A stretch of 64,000 nucleotides of DNA, from contig NZ_FOKR01000021.1 of the NCBI RefSeq assembly GCF_900112195.1, positions 1 through 64,000 of the forward strand. Direction: 5' to 3'. This document shows positions 35,343 through 44,298 of this stretch, piece by piece (within the stretch, counting starts at the first letter, position 1; every line of letters begins with the position of its first letter). Under the pieces are notes generated by a model. The model was given only the letters and a program-made list of their open reading frames with translations. It was not told where the DNA came from and searched no databases. This DNA comes from Butyrivibrio sp. YAB3001. Lineage in GTDB: Bacteria; Bacillota; Clostridia; Lachnospirales; Lachnospiraceae. The translations under genes and the position numbers were made by a program.

Positions 35343-36409
35343 AAAATCAAAATATACTTAAGAGACTGGTGAGCAACCAGCTTTTTATACCGCTTATTGC
35401 GCTGATTCTTTTGGCGGTAATAAATCTGGTAAATGACCCGGGCTTTTTTAAGATTACATTAGGAACAAATAATGCAGGAAATCCTGTACTTTCAGGTTAT
35501 CTGATCACCATTTTGGATTATGGTTCAGAGCTTGGAATTCTTGCAATAGGCATGACACTTGTAACTGCAGCTTCAGGTGGACAGGATATCTCTGTTGGCG
35601 CAACTATTGCGATTGCAGGTTCTGCAATGTTAAGAGTATTGTGCGGCGGTAATTCAAGACCTGAGACAATTCAGGCACCGATCATCGTAGCATTTTTGGT
35701 TGCTTGCGTAGTGGGAATGCTTTGTGGCGCGTTTAATGGAATTCTTGTTGCTGTATTTAAGATTCAGCCTATGATCGCAACACTGATTCTTTTTACAGCA
35801 GGAAGATCAATTGCAGCCTGGATAAATAATAATGAGCTTCCTATAGTTCCGGACCCTAAATTCTCATATTTTGGCGGATTTATTCCTGGAATTCCGATTC
35901 CTACGACAGTATTTATCGTAATAGGCTGCATTATCATCATTGCCCTTGTACTTAAGTTTACAAATCTTGGGCTTTACACACAGGCTGTAGGTATCAACGA
36001 AAGTTCTGCAAGATTAAATGGTATCAATCCAACAGCAATTAAGGTTCTTTCTTTTGTTATCCTGGGATTATGCGTTGCAGTTGCTGCTCTTATCAAGGTC
36101 AGCCGTCTGTCAACTATCAATTACTCTGTTGTGGCAAAAGACATCGAGATGGATGCAATCCTTGCAGTTGCGCTTGGTGGAAATGCACTTTCAGGCGGTA
36201 AATTCAACATGTGGGCATCAATTCTTGGAGCGTATGTAATTCAGTTCCTTACTACTACATTGTATAAGTTCAACGTTCAGTCTGATGCGCTTGCAGCTTA
36301 TAAGGCAGTAGTAGTAATATTGCTCGTTGTATTCTCAGCTCCGACTGTAAGAGAGTATTTTAGAAATATGGTAAAAAAGCTGGCTCCGGCAAGAAAGGAG
36401 GCAGCCTGA
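35339..36409 (+). CDS. Sugar ABC transporter permease (YtfT-like)
   Basis: 356 residues, ATGA overlap with the ATPase gene. About ten membrane segments of the BPD_transp_2 family. LGILAIGMTLVTAASGGQDI, SVGATIAIAGSAMLRV, FKIQPMIATLILFTAGRSIA and LSGGKFNMWASILGAYVIQF match ribose-type permeases; together with the second permease and YtfQ-like receptors this suggests YtfT. The next gene starts immediately after the stop, so the two are translationally coupled. Confidence 0.92.
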   Translation: MKNQNILKRLVSNQLFIPLIALILLAVINLVNDPGFFKITLGTNNAGNPVLSGYLITILDYGSELGILAIGMTLVTAASGGQDISVGATIAIAGSAMLRVLCGGNSRPETIQAPIIVAFLVACVVGMLCGAFNGILVAVFKIQPMIATLILFTAGRSIAAWINNNELPIVPDPKFSYFGGFIPGIPIPTTVFIVIGCIIIIALVLKFTNLGLYTQAVGINESSARLNGINPTAIKVLSFVILGLCVAVAALIKVSRLSTINYSVVAKDIEMDAILAVALGGNALSGGKFNMWASILGAYVIQFLTTTLYKFNVQSDALAAYKAVVVILLVVFSAPTVREYFRNMVKKLAPARKEAA

Positions 36410-37441
36410 ATGAAAAAGCAGAATGAAAAGACAAGTATTTTTAACAGATTAAGTGATACAAACCTGCTCCTTACAATAACAATTGTAATCTTTTTCCTTA
36501 TGTATTTAGGAGCAATTATCTTTCAGGGCGGAGGCTTTACAAAGCCACAGATGCTGTTTAATATTTTAAATTCAAATGCTGCCCTGATAATTACTTCCTG
36601 CGGATTAAGCATTGTAATGATCACCGGGGGTATTGATATTTCAGTAGGTGGTGTGGTTGCGCTGGTTTCCATGTGCTGTGCAGTTTATCTAGATTATCAT
36701 GATGGAAGTATTCTTGGCTCTATCCTTATTGCACTTGGTATCGGATTGTTGTATGGACTTGTCCAGGGCTTCCTTGTGGCTGTGCTTGATATTCAGCCAT
36801 TCATTGTTTCTCTTGCCGGAATGTTCTTTGCAAGAGGAATGACAACTATCGTAAATACTGCGCCATTTAACGTTGAAGACCCTGAGTTTACAGCACTTAA
36901 GGACACAAGAATCATTATTCCGGGAATGGGATCTTATACCAGAAAAGGAATCTATGTTCCGGCCTATGTTGAAATTGGTGTAATTGTAGCGCTTATAATT
37001 GTGATATTATTATTTATGGTGCTCCGCTTTACCAAGCTTGGAAGAAGCTTTTACGCAGTTGGCGGAAATAAGCAGAGCGCACTGATGCTTGGCATAAATG
37101 TAAGAAGAACCAAGTTCTTGTCACATCTTATCTGCAGCGTTCTTGCCGGAATTGCCGGATACGTTTACTTTTTACATGTTGGTTCCGGTTCTGCAAGCCA
37201 TGCGATGGGCATGGAAATGAATGCGATTGCTTCTTCAATTATCGGTGGAACAATGCTTACAGGTGGTGTTGGTAATATTATAGGCACGCTCTTTGGTGTT
37301 ATGTCACTTTGCACTATTCAGGCAATCGTTTCTTCAGCCGGTCTTGATGATGCATGGTGGACAGGTATCACAATTGCAGCTATGCTTTGCATATTCTTGC
37401 TGATCCAGAGTGTTGTTATGGCTCAGAAAAAGAAGAAATGA
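36410..37441 (+). CDS. Sugar ABC transporter permease (YjfF-like)
   Basis: 343 residues, starting right after the previous stop, RBS AAAGGAGG inside that gene. Same family as its neighbour: ITSCGLSIVMITGGIDISVG, GLVQGFLVAVLDIQPFIVSL, FYAVGGNKQSALMLGINVRR and IASSIIGGTMLTGGVGNIIG. A two-permease arrangement behind one double ATPase is characteristic of the YtfQRT-YjfF galactofuranose system, in contrast to the single permease of RbsC-type systems. The substrate remains inferred. Confidence 0.92.
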   Translation: MKKQNEKTSIFNRLSDTNLLLTITIVIFFLMYLGAIIFQGGGFTKPQMLFNILNSNAALIITSCGLSIVMITGGIDISVGGVVALVSMCCAVYLDYHDGSILGSILIALGIGLLYGLVQGFLVAVLDIQPFIVSLAGMFFARGMTTIVNTAPFNVEDPEFTALKDTRIIIPGMGSYTRKGIYVPAYVEIGVIVALIIVILLFMVLRFTKLGRSFYAVGGNKQSALMLGINVRRTKFLSHLICSVLAGIAGYVYFLHVGSGSASHAMGMEMNAIASSIIGGTMLTGGVGNIIGTLFGVMSLCTIQAIVSSAGLDDAWWTGITIAAMLCIFLLIQSVVMAQKKKK

Positions 37442-37466
37442 AAATAAATCCGGGAACGATTATTTT

Positions 37467-38522
37467 ATGAAAAAAAATGCTTCTTTTGCGATGATTATGC
37501 TCCTGTTGCTCGCTCTTTTTGTGGGCTGCGGGAGCACCGCTCTAAAAAATAAAACAAATAATGATGATGGAAACCCACAGGAAGAGGATAGTATCATAAC
37601 TGTTGGGTTTTCTCAGCTTGGGGCAGAATCCGACTGGAGAAACGCCAATACCAGATCCATGCAGGCTTCCTTTGCGGCTGATGATAATTATGCTTTGCTC
37701 TATAAAAATGGTCAGCAGAAGCAGACAAATCAGATAACAGCCATAAGAATGTTCATTCAGCAGGGAGTTGACTATATAGTCCTGGCTCCTGTCACTGAAA
37801 GTGGATGGGATTCAGTTCTTGGGGAAGCTCGTGATGCCGGAATTCCTGTTATCCTGGTTGACAGAAGAGTAGATGTTACGGATAAGAATCTTTATTCTTG
37901 CTGGGTTGGTTCTGATTTTGAGCTTGAAGGCAAGAAAATGGCTGCCTGGATTAAGAGTTATACGGAGAGTATAGGTATGGTCCCTGAGGATCTGCACATT
38001 GTGAATATTCAGGGAACAATTGGTTCAACAGCTCAGATTGGAAGAACAAGAGGCCTTGCAAATGCTGCGAGGGAAAATGGCTGGGATCTCATGGAAGAAA
38101 TAACCGGTGATTTCACAGAAACCAAGGGGCGCGAAGTTATGGCTGCTCTATTAAAGCGCTTTGATAACATAAATATTGTTTATTGTGAGAATGATAACGA
38201 AGCCATGGGGGCAATAGATGCTATTGAAGCTGCAGGCCTTAAAGCTGGCCCTAATATCAAAAATGGCGATATCATGGTTGTTTCTTTTGATGGTGTTAAT
38301 ATTGAGGCTTTAGAATACGCTAAGCAAGGCAAGATATCCTGCATTGCAGAGTGTAATCCGATGCATGGTCCAAGAGTAAAGGCTTTGATAGATACATTGG
38401 TTTCCGGTCAGACTCCTGATAAATTTAACTATGTGGATGAGAAGGTTTTCAGCTCAATTTCCAGGGTGAAGAAAATCCAGGTTGATGGAGTTACTTACGA
38501 CATTGATCTGCTGGAAGACTGA
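37467..38522 (+). CDS. Second sugar-binding lipoprotein of the operon, strongly YtfQ-like
   Basis: 351 residues from the ATG at 37467, where a lipoprotein signal begins (MKKNASFAMIM, lipobox FVGC); the longer frame from 37410 lacks a signal. The mature part follows YtfQ closely as I recall it: VGFSQLGAESDWRNANT, NGQQKQTNQITAIRMFIQQG, ILVDRRVDVTDKNLY, VNIQGTIGSTAQIGRTRG and NIVYCENDNEAMGAIDAIEA. It is closer to YtfQ than the receptor at 32739, so the operon carries two receptors for one membrane complex. Confidence 0.9.
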   Translation: MKKNASFAMIMLLLLALFVGCGSTALKNKTNNDDGNPQEEDSIITVGFSQLGAESDWRNANTRSMQASFAADDNYALLYKNGQQKQTNQITAIRMFIQQGVDYIVLAPVTESGWDSVLGEARDAGIPVILVDRRVDVTDKNLYSCWVGSDFELEGKKMAAWIKSYTESIGMVPEDLHIVNIQGTIGSTAQIGRTRGLANAARENGWDLMEEITGDFTETKGREVMAALLKRFDNINIVYCENDNEAMGAIDAIEAAGLKAGPNIKNGDIMVVSFDGVNIEALEYAKQGKISCIAECNPMHGPRVKALIDTLVSGQTPDKFNYVDEKVFSSISRVKKIQVDGVTYDIDLLED

Positions 38523-38543
38523 TAACGTACACAGATTTTCTTT

Positions 38544-38580
38544 ACGCCCAGCCCCAAGGTATCCATTCGGAAATGTTGGT
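38544..38580. repeat. 37-bp direct repeat, copy 1
   Basis: ACGCCCAGCCCCAAGGTATC... through ...GAAATGTTGGT, 35 of 37 bases identical to 39121-39157. It lies between the sugar operon and the promoter of the orphan receiver gene. Confidence 0.75.
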
Positions 38581-38615
38581 AAAACATATTTTTCATAATT
38601 TTATATTGTTTTTAT

Positions 38616-38644
38616 TTGAAAAAACATAAATATGTAGCCATAAT
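38616..38644 (+). promoter_or_regulatory. Probable sigma-A promoter of the CheY-like gene
   Basis: TTGAAA (38616-38621), 17-nt spacer, CATAAT (38639-38644); each box matches consensus in five of six positions. The gene starts 37 nt downstream. Confidence 0.6.
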
Positions 38645-38681
38645 ATAAGTGTCAGGATTTGCAAAAAGGAGACCAAAAGCT

Positions 38682-39056
38682 ATGAGAAAAAAGATACTTA
38701 TTGCGGATGATACAAATTTTATGCGAGAGATGATCAAGTCTGCTCTTGATCCTGAGAAATATCAGATTATTGCAGAAGCAACGGACGGGGTTCAGGCGGT
38801 TGAAAACTATAAGGAGAAAAAGCCGGATTTAGTTATTCTGGACATTAATATGCCCAAGATGAACGGCATTGATGCTTTGACAGAGATAATAAATTATGAT
38901 GCTAATGCAAATGTCATCATGTGCTCTGATCAAAAGTATGAAAATATGATTGTCATGGCAATCAAGAGAGGCGCTAAAGACTTCATAATTAAGCCATTTA
39001 AGGCGACAGATGTCATTCTGGCAGTTAAGAAAGTCTTTAATGAGGACGAGGAATAA
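38682..39056 (+). CDS. Orphan CheY-like receiver protein
   Basis: 124 residues from the ATG at 38682, with AAGGAG about 10-12 nt upstream; a GTG at 38649 is less likely. A single receiver domain: ILIADDTNFMREMIKSAL with the acidic pair, phospho-acceptor Asp54 in LVILDINMPKMNG, Lys in FIIKPFKATD. There is no output domain, so it works by protein contact, like CheY or Spo0F. No kinase or chemotaxis operon adjoins it; a chemoreceptor gene lies 3 kb away. It is flanked by two 37-bp direct repeats and ends with its own terminator. Confidence 0.9.
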   Translation: MRKKILIADDTNFMREMIKSALDPEKYQIIAEATDGVQAVENYKEKKPDLVILDINMPKMNGIDALTEIINYDANANVIMCSDQKYENMIVMAIKRGAKDFIIKPFKATDVILAVKKVFNEDEE

Positions 39057-39072
39057 ATAAGGTATTAAAATG

Positions 39073-39104
39073 GGCCATCGCACTAATCAGTGTGGTGGCC
39101 TTTC
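39073..39104 (+). terminator. Terminator after the CheY-like gene
   Basis: GGCCATCGCACT (39073-39084) and AGTGTGGTGGCC (39089-39100) pair with two mismatches, followed by TTTC. Confidence 0.7.
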
Positions 39105-39120
39105 ATTATGACTTTTTCGT

Positions 39121-39157
39121 ACGCCCAGCCTCAAGGTGTCCATTCGGAAATGTTGGT
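39121..39157. repeat. 37-bp direct repeat, copy 2
   Basis: Second copy of 38544-38580, with C-to-T and A-to-G differences. It lies after the terminator of the receiver gene, so the two copies bracket a complete transcription unit. Confidence 0.75.
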
Positions 39158-39426
39158 TTTACGGGTGGCTCAGAGTTTTCAAGAAGATATTGTTAGGAAA
39201 TATTTTCTTTGCGTCTTCTAAGTTCCCCATTTTTTACCCCATTGATCAAAACTTGTATTGCATTTAGTAGCTATGTCTGCCAGGTCAGTTATTTCTTATA
39301 TGATATAGTATTTGCGATGCAACGTAAATGAGTGATAGCAAGATGGCACAATCTTTTTCACGCCAATCCTTTCGAAATGCTATCAACATATGCAGACATG
39401 GCCTACAAATGTTGATTTATTCCGCT
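39158..39426. other. Gene-free stretch with possible decayed coding sequence
   Basis: No intact gene. On the minus strand a short frame reads EITDLADIATKCNTSFDQWG and a few more residues before a stop (about 39219-39293), protein-like in composition but preceded by stops. It may be a gene remnant; I cannot name a family. Confidence 0.35.
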
Positions 39427-40506
39427 TTAAAAGATTGCTGCAAACTTGGAATCACTCCGCAATTTTGAAACTACTTCCTCTGCGAAAAGCCCGATATACT
39501 GTTTAAAAGTTTCTTCATTGATATAGACAAAACGGGAAGGCAATTCAGTTGCGTTACTTATGCCTGCACTGGTCGGCCTTTTTATGGGCTCTTTGGCGGC
39601 TTCTGTAAAGCAATCACCATGATCATGGGCTTTTTCAAAGCAGCTTATGGCTTGTTCATAATCTTTATTTCTGTTACAAATACGTGCTGCATTCAAGTAA
39701 AGCAAGCATATATCGCTATTAAACCATCCATAATTACCATCTCCAAAAGCAGACTTATAAAGCATAACAAGCGAAAGATAGATCTCCGGATTGTTGGTAG
39801 TTGCAAAGTGTTCAAAATTCATGTTTAGCACATCTGCCAGTTGATGAAGTAGTGCAAGAAAAGCTTCACTTACATATCGGTCATAATTGCTGTCGTGTAA
39901 CAGCACTGTACGTACCAACTCTCTGCAACTTGATAAAGAAGAACTTTGACCTGCAATCTCTTTTATCTTCTGATAATCTCTGAGTGTACCAAGTACGCCA
40001 ATAAGTGAGGAATGAATACGCTCTTTCATGTGAGCATCGTCACTGTTCTGATAAGCTTGCTCAAATAGTTCAGCAGCTTCTTTTAATGTGGCTGTATCAT
40101 CTTTTTTTCTTTTATCAACCGAAGTAGTTATCCAAAGAATCGTAGCCAGTCTTTCCTGTAAATGCCATTCGTTAGGGAACTCCGACAATGCTTCTCGAAG
40201 AAACTGTTCGTGATTTTTTAATTGCTTTTTGTCAGGTTTAAAACCTGGCTCCAATAGTCTGTTCGCTTTCTCAATGTATCTTGAAAGAGTACTTTCACGA
40301 TCATTGTTGTAACCGAACAGTTCATCAATTGAAACGTGGAAGTAATTGGCAATGGCAGGTATCATCTCCATATCCGGATATGCCTTGTTTGCTTCCCAGC
40401 GAGATACAGCCTGATTTGTTATGCCTAAAGCAGTAGCAAGGTCATCCTGTGTTCTCCCATCTCTTTTACGCAATTCCTTGATTTTGGTGCCTAACATAAT
40501 TCTCAT
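39427..40506 (-). CDS. XRE-family regulator with helical (TPR-like) C-terminal domain
   Basis: 359 residues from the ATG at 40506, chosen because AAGGAG lies 9-10 nt upstream. The HTH is clear: LGTKIKELRKRDGRTQDDLA, LGITNQAVSRWEANKAYPDM, then the hydrophobic linker IPAIANYFHVSIDELFGY. The remaining 280 residues are helical and resemble TPR repeats, for example AAELFEQAYQNSDDAHMKER and YEQAISCFEKAHDHGDCF. Proteins of this layout often respond to peptides or to starvation; the ligand is unknown. It is divergent from the YitT-family gene and could control it. Confidence 0.85.
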   Translation of the reverse strand: MRIMLGTKIKELRKRDGRTQDDLATALGITNQAVSRWEANKAYPDMEMIPAIANYFHVSIDELFGYNNDRESTLSRYIEKANRLLEPGFKPDKKQLKNHEQFLREALSEFPNEWHLQERLATILWITTSVDKRKKDDTATLKEAAELFEQAYQNSDDAHMKERIHSSLIGVLGTLRDYQKIKEIAGQSSSLSSCRELVRTVLLHDSNYDRYVSEAFLALLHQLADVLNMNFEHFATTNNPEIYLSLVMLYKSAFGDGNYGWFNSDICLLYLNAARICNRNKDYEQAISCFEKAHDHGDCFTEAAKEPIKRPTSAGISNATELPSRFVYINEETFKQYIGLFAEEVVSKLRSDSKFAAIF

Positions 40507-40829
40507 TTTTGATATCTCCTTAGTAGAATTCACCGGTGTGATTTCATTATATCGAAGGAACTTAAGCAATCCAATAATCAATTAGTTGTTTGATATACAA
40601 CTATTAATTTATAAGCGTGTTAAAACTCTCGTGTGCTGGCTTGTTCATATTTGATTGAATATGAGCTAGATAGTACACTAATACATCTTGGCCTTTTTGA
40701 TTATGTAAATATGCGCTAGCGACTTTATGATGACTATAATAGAATCAGATGATAAAATGGTTTGTTGGTGAATCAACCAAATATGAACATGAGATTATTA
40801 AGAATATTCACGAGAGGAATTGTAAAAAT
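40507..40829. other. Divergent intergenic region, XRE regulator / YitT gene
   Basis: Holds the RBS of the XRE gene, the 24-bp dyad at 40643-40666 and a TATAAT at 40735-40740 without a clear -35, which may be the -10 of the YitT-family gene. No gene is seen. Confidence 0.5.
40643..40666. promoter_or_regulatory. 24-bp imperfect dyad, copy 1
   Basis: GTTCATATT-TGATTG-AATATGAGC: 9-bp arms with one mismatch. The same element, with the same 6-bp centre, occurs at 54378-54401. Similar bases (GTACA.TA) follow both. Possibly an operator of a shared regulator. Confidence 0.5.
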
Positions 40830-41693
40830 ATGAAAACAGTCGCATTGATGAAGGAGATATGTATTCTAACACTGGCTACAACGATAATTGGAGCGTCAGT
40901 TTTCTTTTTCCTTATGCCAAGTCATGCTTCGGTCAGCAGTATCGCAGGTCTTGCAATTGTATTGTCGAACTTTATTCCATTGAGTGTATCGGTGATAACA
41001 TTGGTGATGAATATATTTTTGCTGATAATCGGTTTTATTACCTGCGGACCGGAATTTGGTTATAAGACAATATACACATCGATTTTATTGCCAGTAATTA
41101 TCGGGATATTTGAAAAATGTTTCCCAAATTTTGTATCTTTTACCGGTGATGCGACACTTGATGTAGTTTGCTATATATTTTTCGTGAGCATTGGTATAGC
41201 GATACTTTTTAACAGAAATGCTTCTTCAGGAGGAATAGATATTGTAGCCAAGATACTTAACAAGTATCTGAGGATTGACCTGGGAAAGGCTATGTCAGCA
41301 GCTGGATTATGCGTTGCGGCATCTTCAATTCTTGTTTATGATACAAAGACCTTGCTTTTGAGCATTCTTGGAACATATTTTAACGGTATGATTCTGGATC
41401 ATTTCATTTTTGATCAGAAGCTTAAGCGAAGAGTCTGCATTGTTTCACCCTTTGAAAAAGAAATACGAGACTACATACTTAATGAGCTTCACAGCGGAGC
41501 AAGTATTTATAAAGCCATTGGTGCTTATAGAATGCAGGAGCACAATGAGATAATTACTATAGTAGATAAAGGTGAATTCCAAAAGCTCATGGCTTTTATT
41601 GATAAGGTGGATCCTCAGGCATTCATTACTGTTTATAAGGTCAGTGAAATGCAGTATAGATCAAAATCTATGCCGGAGAGGATTTTTGAGTAA
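40830..41693 (+). CDS. YitT-family membrane protein (DUF161/DUF2179)
   Basis: 287 residues from the ATG at 40830, with GAGAGGAA about 10 nt upstream; the frame from 40749 has no RBS. Five or six membrane segments in the first 200 residues, including the family signature NRNASSGGIDIVAKILNKYL, then a cytoplasmic DUF2179-type domain of about 80 residues (RRVCIVSPFEKEIRDYIL). YitT proteins are widespread in Firmicutes; their function is not established. It is divergent from the XRE/TPR-like regulator and ends in a double hairpin terminator. Confidence 0.87.
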   Translation: MKTVALMKEICILTLATTIIGASVFFFLMPSHASVSSIAGLAIVLSNFIPLSVSVITLVMNIFLLIIGFITCGPEFGYKTIYTSILLPVIIGIFEKCFPNFVSFTGDATLDVVCYIFFVSIGIAILFNRNASSGGIDIVAKILNKYLRIDLGKAMSAAGLCVAASSILVYDTKTLLLSILGTYFNGMILDHFIFDQKLKRRVCIVSPFEKEIRDYILNELHSGASIYKAIGAYRMQEHNEIITIVDKGEFQKLMAFIDKVDPQAFITVYKVSEMQYRSKSMPERIFE

Positions 41694-41726
41694 ATGTATT
41701 AGAGGCTCAAAAGGAGACAAAAAAAT

Positions 41727-41774
41727 GGAGCGGTGCCATGGCAACGCTCCTACAAAAACACATAGTGTTTTTTG
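41727..41774 (+). terminator. Terminator after the YitT-family gene
   Basis: GGAGCG/CGCTCC with an inner TGCC/GGCA, followed by AAAAACAC-ATAG-TGTTTTTT. Two stacked hairpins ending in a T-run, about 30 nt after the stop. Confidence 0.7.
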
Positions 41775-41825
41775 GTCGTATTTTAATTTTAATCAGTTTG
41801 AGGGAATTGTCAACAGCTTATTATA

Positions 41826-42041
41826 ACGGGAGTTTGACACCTAAATCATATCAAAAATAGTTGCAGACCACATCTGGTCTGTATTTTTTTGTCAAATTAT
41901 ATTTTTAATATATAGTGATATATAGCGATTTTGTGGTATAATATTACTATATATCAAGAATCACAAAAATAACGCCAAGAGCCTGATGTATTAAGGCTTT
42001 TGGCGTCTTTAGTTGGTATTAAAACTGTCAAAGGCAGGATT
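41826..42041. mobile_element. 216-bp MITE-like derivative of the IS1634-type element
   Basis: Contains both ends of the IS at 44299-45740 with no transposase. The left 120 bp match 44299-44408 and the right 100 bp match 45638-45740. They join at TAATA, which is present on both sides of the missing segment. It keeps the CAGACCA-CATC-TGGTCTG terminator near the left end (41864-41881) and the ACGCCAA...TTGGCGT hairpin near the right (41972-42006). Small differences, such as an extra ATATT in the left part, show it was not derived directly from the neighbouring copy. Its right hairpin can terminate the chemoreceptor gene on the minus strand. Confidence 0.85.
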
Positions 42042-42085
42042 TTATCAGTGAAATTACTATTAAATCACGATTAATTTTGCATTTC

Positions 42086-44128
42086 TTATCGTATGGTAAA
42101 TCTGCTTAGCAGCTCATTGATGGATATAGCTGAATCAGATACAGAATTTGCAACATTCTCAACACCCTTTGATTCATCAGCAATCTCCTGAGCACTTACT
42201 GCCAAATTGGCTACAGTAGCTGTTATTTCTTCAGAACTAGCTGACTGTTGCTCAGATATAGCAGCAACACTTGATGCTATGTCATTTACATTTGCCATCA
42301 TTCCAATCATGTTGCGCATTGTGTCTGCTGTACTATTGAGCTCCTGATTAATCTTACTAAAGCTATCTCCAGCTTTTGAAACTGCTCCACTACTATTGGT
42401 AATAGCCTCCATATTTGCCTGAGATTTCTCGGCAAGATCTTTAATAAGATTTGTGATCTCTGCGATAATATCGCTGATTTCTTTAGCAGCTTCCTGGCTG
42501 TTTTGAGCAAGTTTACCGATTTCATCAGCAACAACAGCAAAGCCTTTTCCTGCTTCTCCGGCTCTTGCAGCTTCAATACTTGCATTAAGTGACAGAAGGT
42601 TTGTCTGTTCAGAAATAGAATCAATCATCCCTACTATTTCAGTAATCTTATCTGCAGAATCTCCTACTGTAGAAACCACATCATTCATATCACTCATGGA
42701 AGATGTTATTACTTCCATATTCTTCTGAACATTGCTCATATCATTCTGTCCAACTTCAGCCTGATCTACAAGACTTAGCATTATCTCATTTGTCTTATTT
42801 CCATTATCGGTTAATTCTGCAACTGACTGTGCAAGCATAGTTGCATTATTAGCAAGTTCTCCTACTGCATTTGAAATATCATCCATTGTTGTCTGGATTT
42901 GTTCCATCGATTTAGACTGCTCATTAGCTCCTTCAGTCATCTTACTTGAAGCATCCTTTGAAGAGTTTGAGTCAAATTGTAGTTGTTCCGCTCTCTCCTG
43001 TATATTAGAAATTGTATCATTCATTACTTGAACATAATTTTCCATTTCTTTGCTGATAAGACCAATTTCATCACCTTTATCTTGAGGCATCTGCGTAGTA
43101 AAATCCCCTGATGAAATCTTAATTATACTATTAGAAAGACTATTAACAGGCTTAGTAATAACTCTGCTTATTGTGATCAAAATAATAACTGTGATTATGA
43201 AAATCAATGCAATCATTGCTATCATTGCAATAATCATAAATCTGTTGGATGATGCCAAAACATCATTTACAGGAACAGAAGAAACCATATTCCAACTTGT
43301 ACCCTGAATATTATAATAGCAAACATAATATTCAAGTCCGCTTAACGGATTTTTTATTTTTGTAACCGCAGTACTACCGGAATCAATATATGCTTTAACG
43401 CTAGATAGAAAAGCATTTCCTGATTCAGATATTTTTTTACCATTTAAATCCTGATTAACATAGCTGATAATGTAATCCCCGGCAAGTATCATAGAATTAC
43501 CTGTTTTCATGGGAGTATATTTTGATGCTTCATTCTGAATATCACCAAGGAAAACGTCAACAGCACAAACTCCTTCCATTCCATTATAAAAACTGTTCTG
43601 TCTTACAAAAGAGACACAAAGCTGCCCGGTAGATGAATCAACATAAGGATCAGATTCAATAAATGTCTCATGTCCTTGTGCAAGTTTATACCAATCTCTT
43701 TGTGTAGGCTTCCAGTCAGGAGCCTGTATGGTATGATTGGCAAAAACATAAGTATCATCCTCATAACCAATGTAAATTCCTGTATTGTTAATGATTGTGT
43801 AATTTGTAGAGGGCTCAATATATTTTAGAATTGCTTCCTCATCTTCAAAAGGAACCTGTTCCATGGTATCACAATATTGACCAAATTTTGCCAACAGCAT
43901 TCTGAATCCGGTTCCTATATTGTAAGCATTAGCCTGTGTTTCAGCCTGAAGATCCATAAGAGATACATCTTCAATTGTAGCTTTAGCATTGAATGATAGA
44001 ATAAGAATAATTACAACTACTCCAATGATAATCACAGGCAGTAAACACATCAATAATGTTTTTCCAATACTTTTTTTTACACTCGAATTGTTTTTTCCAT
44101 TATTTCCAATAGTTGAAGCTGTTCCCAT
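42086..44128 (-). CDS. Methyl-accepting chemotaxis protein (Cache-HAMP-MA)
   Basis: 680 residues, RBS GGAGG 6 nt before the ATG. A membrane segment at about 24-46, then a large extracellular Cache-type ligand-binding region with [20 protein letters not shown] and [18 protein letters not shown], a second membrane segment (about 294-318), a HAMP domain ([20 protein letters not shown]) and a long signalling coil whose tip is the conserved [20 protein letters not shown]. It senses a small extracellular molecule and controls CheA. No other chemotaxis operon is near. It lies between a MITE-like element and an IS in the same orientation, so it may have moved with them. Confidence 0.93.
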   Translation of the reverse strand: MGTASTIGNNGKNNSSVKKSIGKTLLMCLLPVIIIGVVVIILILSFNAKATIEDVSLMDLQAETQANAYNIGTGFRMLLAKFGQYCDTMEQVPFEDEEAILKYIEPSTNYTIINNTGIYIGYEDDTYVFANHTIQAPDWKPTQRDWYKLAQGHETFIESDPYVDSSTGQLCVSFVRQNSFYNGMEGVCAVDVFLGDIQNEASKYTPMKTGNSMILAGDYIISYVNQDLNGKKISESGNAFLSSVKAYIDSGSTAVTKIKNPLSGLEYYVCYYNIQGTSWNMVSSVPVNDVLASSNRFMIIAMIAMIALIFIITVIILITISRVITKPVNSLSNSIIKISSGDFTTQMPQDKGDEIGLISKEMENYVQVMNDTISNIQERAEQLQFDSNSSKDASSKMTEGANEQSKSMEQIQTTMDDISNAVGELANNATMLAQSVAELTDNGNKTNEIMLSLVDQAEVGQNDMSNVQKNMEVITSSMSDMNDVVSTVGDSADKITEIVGMIDSISEQTNLLSLNASIEAARAGEAGKGFAVVADEIGKLAQNSQEAAKEISDIIAEITNLIKDLAEKSQANMEAITNSSGAVSKAGDSFSKINQELNSTADTMRNMIGMMANVNDIASSVAAISEQQSASSEEITATVANLAVSAQEIADESKGVENVANSVSDSAISINELLSRFTIR

Positions 44129-44298
44129 TTTTACCCTCCATTTATAAATGTATTAATAAACATTATTGTACGTAGATTCATGTACAAATATATTTTACAT
44201 GTATATATATAAATAATAAATTTATCCATAATTAAACTTTTGTTAAACTTGCGTAAATAAACGCTTTTTTGAATCTAAATTCGTCTGTTTTTTATTGC

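Noticed and set aside
38544..38580. Conserved GC-richer block before the CheY-like gene considered as a c-di-GMP riboswitch
   Set aside because: It lacks the GEMM core sequences and is repeated after the gene as well as before it.
41725..41826. 33-codon frame starting MERCHGNAPTKT with an RBS-like AAGGAG
   Set aside because: It runs through the terminator hairpins of the YitT-family gene and stops at the MITE edge; the apparent RBS is likely chance.
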